Source: Ignavibacteria bacterium | Lineage (GTDB): Bacteria; Bacteroidota; Ignavibacteria; UBA10030; SZUA-254 | Assembly (NCBI GenBank): GCA_005877655.1 | Contig: VBOC01000059.1 | Coordinates: forward strand, 1-9,010 | Length of the DNA: 9,010 bases | Direction: 5' to 3' | Part shown: in pieces, positions 7,109-9,010 of the stretch | Position numbering within the stretch: the stretch's first letter is position 1 | How the letters are laid out: each line of letters starts with the position of its first letter | Made by a program: the position numbers and the translations under genes | Notes under the pieces: generated by a model | Database searches by the model: none | What the model was told of the DNA's origin: nothing | The model's input: only the letters and a program-made list of their open reading frames with translations

Positions 7109-8179
7109 ATGGCTGACGAGAAGGGGCGAGGCACAAGAGTGCCGGTTTATAGATTTGATCCCCTGCAGGATCCCCGCTGGCCGGAATTCCTTGAGAGGCA
7201 TCCTAGCGCGAGCATGTTTCACTCGCGTGGTTGGCTGGACGCCTTGCGTCGCACTTACGGCTATGAACCAATCGCATATACCACCTCACCGCCGAGAGGG
7301 GAGCTAGCGAATGGTCTGGTCTTCTGCCGGATCACCAGTTGGCTGACTGGGCGCCGGCTGGTATCGCTGCCTTTTTCTGACCATACCGAACCGCTGACCA
7401 ATGGAGAAGACGAACTGCCGTACTTCCTCGATTTCCTGGAGCAAGATCGACGAAGAGAGAACTGGAAATACATCGAGATCAGACCGTTGCGCAAGACGGT
7501 GCAGCGTTCAGGCGGATTTGAGAAGAGCACCAGCTTCTATTTTCACCGCATCGATCTTCGTCCTACAATCGAGGTCCTCTTTCGCAGTTTTCACAAGGAC
7601 TGCGTCCAAAGGAAGATTCGTCGCGCAGAGCGAGAGGGGTTGGTCTATGAGGAAGGAAGATCTGAAGCGCTCCTGACCAAATTCTATCAGCTTCTGTTGT
7701 TGACATGTCGTCGGAAGCAGTTGCCGCCGCAACCACTCGCCTGGTTTCGTCATTTGATATCATGCATGGGCGATAGCCTCACGATACATGTGTGCTCGAA
7801 GGATGATCGGCCGGTCGCGAGCGTTCTCACTCTAGGCTTCAAGGGTTCTCTCGTGTATAAGTACGGCTGTAGCGATCCGCGAGTCCGCAACCTTGGTGGC
7901 ACGCACTTGTTACTGTGGAGGGCAATTCACGAGGCCAAGCGCTGTGGCCGTCACGAATTTGACCTGGGCCGTTCGGACTTGAATACGCCTGGATTGGTGA
8001 TTTTCAAAGACAGATGGGGAGCGACACGATCCGTGATTGATTACCTGCGATGCTCCGCCTCTCCGATCCCGGACGCCCGCCCGGGGTGGTCGGCACGAAT
8101 TGAGGAGCAGTTCTGCGCCCGCGTGCCCGATAGGTTCCTGATCGCCGCCGGCAAGATGCTCTATCGGCACTTTGGCTAG
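7109..8179 (+). CDS. FemAB-like / GNAT-fold acyltransferase (BioF2-like, Acetyltransf_6 type)
   Basis: This 356-residue cytoplasmic protein belongs to the FemAB/GNAT-like group that transfers aminoacyl or acyl groups to cell-wall or capsule precursors; the donor and acceptor here are unknown. The N-terminal half has 'MFHSRGWLDALRRTYGYEP' (36-54), the usual opening of these proteins, and 'LVSLPFSDHTEPL' (84-96). The second GNAT-like domain contains 'CVQRKIRRAEREGL' (165-178), 'PVASVLTLGFKGSLVYKYG' (235-253), 'GGTHLLLWRAIHEAKRCG' (263-280) and 'FDLGRSDLNTPGLVIFKDRWG' split over 284-304, the family's D-x-G-R-S ... F-K-x-x-W-G signature. I chose ATG 7109; a TTG at 7088 would add seven residues that look unlike the family, and neither has a clear Shine-Dalgarno. 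Such proteins are common in exopolysaccharide and exosortase loci, which fits the VanZ neighbour. Fold confident, substrate not. Confidence 0.85.
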   Translation: MADEKGRGTRVPVYRFDPLQDPRWPEFLERHPSASMFHSRGWLDALRRTYGYEPIAYTTSPPRGELANGLVFCRITSWLTGRRLVSLPFSDHTEPLTNGEDELPYFLDFLEQDRRRENWKYIEIRPLRKTVQRSGGFEKSTSFYFHRIDLRPTIEVLFRSFHKDCVQRKIRRAEREGLVYEEGRSEALLTKFYQLLLLTCRRKQLPPQPLAWFRHLISCMGDSLTIHVCSKDDRPVASVLTLGFKGSLVYKYGCSDPRVRNLGGTHLLLWRAIHEAKRCGRHEFDLGRSDLNTPGLVIFKDRWGATRSVIDYLRCSASPIPDARPGWSARIEEQFCARVPDRFLIAAGKMLYRHFG

Positions 8180-8284
8180 AGAGGGCGCATGTGCAGCGTG
8201 TCCTGCGAGGTGCGTGGGTCACCCAGCGTCGGGGTCATTGACCTGATCATGATTGTTCAGTCGCCGGATCTAGCTTATTAGAAG

Positions 8285-8319
8285 AATCTTCCGCCCTCGC
8301 GCCGCTCGGCGGGAAGATT
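8285..8319. terminator. Terminator-like stem, no T-run
   Basis: AATCTTCC (8285-8292) pairs with GGAAGATT (8312-8319), and GCC (8293-8295) with GGC (8308-8310) across one bulged G, leaving a 12-base GC-rich loop. It sits 105 bases past the acyltransferase stop. No T-tract follows on either strand, so it is at best a non-canonical terminator or mRNA-end stabiliser. Confidence 0.3.
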
Positions 8320-8527
8320 GAGGGATTGAGGACTACAACCGCCAAGCGCGCCTATTTGGCGCTCGGCATGGGGAGTCCGACCGCGTAAGGGGCGGCGCTT
8401 GGACTCGTGCCCCCGTCGAGGGAATCTGCTGCGAATGTACCTTGCGCGAGATGTGGGTGTATGGCTGTACGCATCGATTTGAGGTCGGACCCGAGACCTC
8501 GGAGTCGTCGCCCCGGCGGCGTCTATG

Positions 8528-8556
8528 CCCAGCCAACACGGGTGTTCCTGGCTGGG
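8528..8556 (-). repeat. Second (outer) hairpin beyond the FG-GAP gene
   Basis: CCCAGCC (8528-8534) pairs with GGCTGGG (8550-8556). AACA/TGTT (8535-8538 and 8543-8546) extend the stem, with a 4-base loop and a CCT bulge on one side. It lies 12 bases beyond the larger hairpin when read along the minus strand, forming a tandem pair with it. Confidence 0.5.
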
Positions 8557-8568
8557 TGCTTCTCGACC

Positions 8569-8605
8569 GGCCTCAGCGGGTGGCTATGAAGCCACCGCTG
8601 AGGCC
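8569..8605 (-). terminator. Strong hairpin just downstream of the FG-GAP gene
   Basis: GGCCTCAGCGGGTGGCT (8569-8585) pairs with AGCCACCGCTGAGGCC (8590-8605): 16 pairs, one bulged G and an ATGA loop. It begins 14 bases past the minus-strand stop at 8620-8622, where a transcription end is expected. No T-run follows on the minus strand, so termination would be non-canonical; blocking of 3' exonucleases or a bidirectional end between the converging genes are alternatives. Confidence 0.6.
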
Positions 8606-8619
8606 AATGTCAACCGCAA

Positions 8620-9010
8620 TCATCGGTGCCGGAGCGCCAGCGGTTGGTCGCCAACAGCTCCCCACGTGACTTGGTGGAGCTTACCGTCGCTGGAGCGGAG
8701 GATGTACCAGATGCCGGTGCTCGGGCGATAAGTGGCGACGTCGGTCTTGCCGTCGCCATCGAAGTCGCCGGTGACGGGCACGTCGCCGGGCGCTCCCCAC
8801 GTGACTTGCTGGAGCTTACCGTCGCTGGAGCGGAGGATGTACCAGATGCCGGTACTCGGGCGATAGACGGCGACGTCGGTCTTGCCGTCGCCATCGAAGT
8901 CACCGGTGACGGGCACGTCGCCGGGCGCTCCCCACGTGACTTGCTGCAACGAGTTGTCGCTGGAGCGGAGGATGTACCAGATGCCGGTACTCGGGCGATA
9001 GACGGCGACG
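8620..9010 (-). CDS. FG-GAP/VCBS repeat protein, C-terminal fragment
   Basis: The minus-strand frame is open to the right edge, so the start lies outside; about 130 residues are visible. They are tandem 45-residue blades, each with the calcium-binding loop 'GDFDGDGKTDVA', then 'YRPSTGIWYILRSSDGKL', then 'QVTWGAPGDVPV'. This pattern belongs to FG-GAP/VCBS β-propellers, usually secreted or surface proteins involved in adhesion or carbohydrate contact. Two Ca loops are complete in the window and a further blade is cut by the edge. The last blade ends early, 'WGAVGDQPLALRHR' then TGA at 8620-8622, so the propeller stops after the strand that precedes a new Ca loop. A strong hairpin follows. The gene converges on the plus-strand cluster and is probably a separate unit. 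The other minus-strand frame over the same bases is a shadow. Confidence 0.88.
   Translation of the reverse strand, partial: VAVYRPSTGIWYILRSSDNSLQQVTWGAPGDVPVTGDFDGDGKTDVAVYRPSTGIWYILRSSDGKLQQVTWGAPGDVPVTGDFDGDGKTDVATYRPSTGIWYILRSSDGKLHQVTWGAVGDQPLALRHR
8686..9010 (-). repeat. Tandem 135-base coding repeats (45-residue blades)
   Basis: The block starting GTCGCTGGAGCGGAGGATG recurs at 8686, 8821 and 8956, spaced exactly 135 bases apart; the third copy is cut by the window edge. By eye the first two copies differ at only about a dozen positions, most of them in the last ten bases of the unit. A partial copy without the Ca loop lies at about 8660-8685. Such identity suggests recent duplication or gene conversion and makes this region prone to misassembly. 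Confidence 0.9.

Larger units (their letters stand above)
8180..8619. other. Convergent intergenic region with several dyads
   Basis: This 440-base region separates the acyltransferase gene (+) from the FG-GAP gene (-). No frame gives a recognisable protein. It holds a small dyad GGTCA-T-TGACC (8233-8243), an imperfect stem at 8285-8319, CGCCAA/TTGGCG (8340-8345 and 8356-8361), and a pair of strong hairpins at 8528-8556 and 8569-8605. The dyads nearest each gene are the natural candidates for transcript 3' ends. Confidence 0.5.

Noticed and set aside
6715..7134. Minus-strand open frame of 139 residues over the gap before the FemAB-like gene
   Set aside because: It overlaps the well-supported VanZ gene end and the FemAB start, has no recognisable domain, and its composition (Arg/Ser/Pro rich) is typical of a GC-rich shadow frame.
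8610..8903. Second minus-strand frame over the FG-GAP repeats
   Set aside because: It encodes Ser/Thr/Pro/Arg-rich repeats only because the DNA itself is repetitive; the other frame gives the Ca-binding DGDGKTD blades.
8686..9010. CRISPR-like or non-coding tandem array
   Set aside because: The unit is 135 bases, in frame, with no spacers, and translates to FG-GAP blades.

Overview
The window is a GC-rich bacterial segment. Its style points to a soil-type Acidobacteria or a related phylum: an NRPS terminus with a Cys-type thioesterase, a LamG–VanZ fusion, a FemAB-like acyltransferase and an FG-GAP/VCBS propeller with 'DGDGKTD' repeats. The phylum is my inference from the look of the protein families; no rRNA or other taxonomic marker is present. 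No tRNA, CRISPR array or insertion sequence was seen.

Layout, left to right. (1) 1-2017 (+): the 3' end of a nonribosomal peptide synthetase, entering mid condensation domain and continuing C – PCP – TE with no adenylation domain between C and PCP. (2) 2030-4042 (+): a polytopic membrane protein of the GT-C (GT39/PMT-like) type, 12 bases downstream and probably co-transcribed. (3) 4043-4489: a 447-base non-coding gap ending in a strong Shine-Dalgarno. (4) 4490-5365 (+): a JmjC/cupin_8-like Fe(II)/2-oxoglutarate oxygenase gene cut by one in-frame TAG at 4829-4831. (5) 5366-5684: about 320 bases with only short overlapping reading frames, perhaps the debris of a gene. (6) 5685-6809 (+): an N-terminally anchored protein with a LamG-like domain fused to a C-terminal VanZ domain. 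(7) 6810-7108: a gap with a GNRA-capped hairpin. (8) 7109-8179 (+): a FemAB/GNAT-type acyltransferase. (9) 8180-8619: a convergent gap with three dyads, two of them a tandem hairpin pair just beyond the opposing gene. (10) 8620-9010 (-): the C-terminal end of an FG-GAP/VCBS repeat protein built of near-identical 135-base (45-residue) repeats and running off the right edge.

The plus-strand genes share one orientation. They read as the tail of a locus that makes a peptide (NRPS) and processes or exports it together with a glycan at the envelope: membrane glycosyltransferase, cell-surface VanZ protein, FemAB-type aminoacyl/acyl transfer. A modifying oxygenase sits in the middle. That the genes serve one pathway is inference from order and strand only. 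The most notable points are the adenylation-less C–PCP–TE end, the Cys nucleophile in the TE with no His in the expected C-terminal motif, and the single amber codon in an otherwise well-preserved oxygenase gene.
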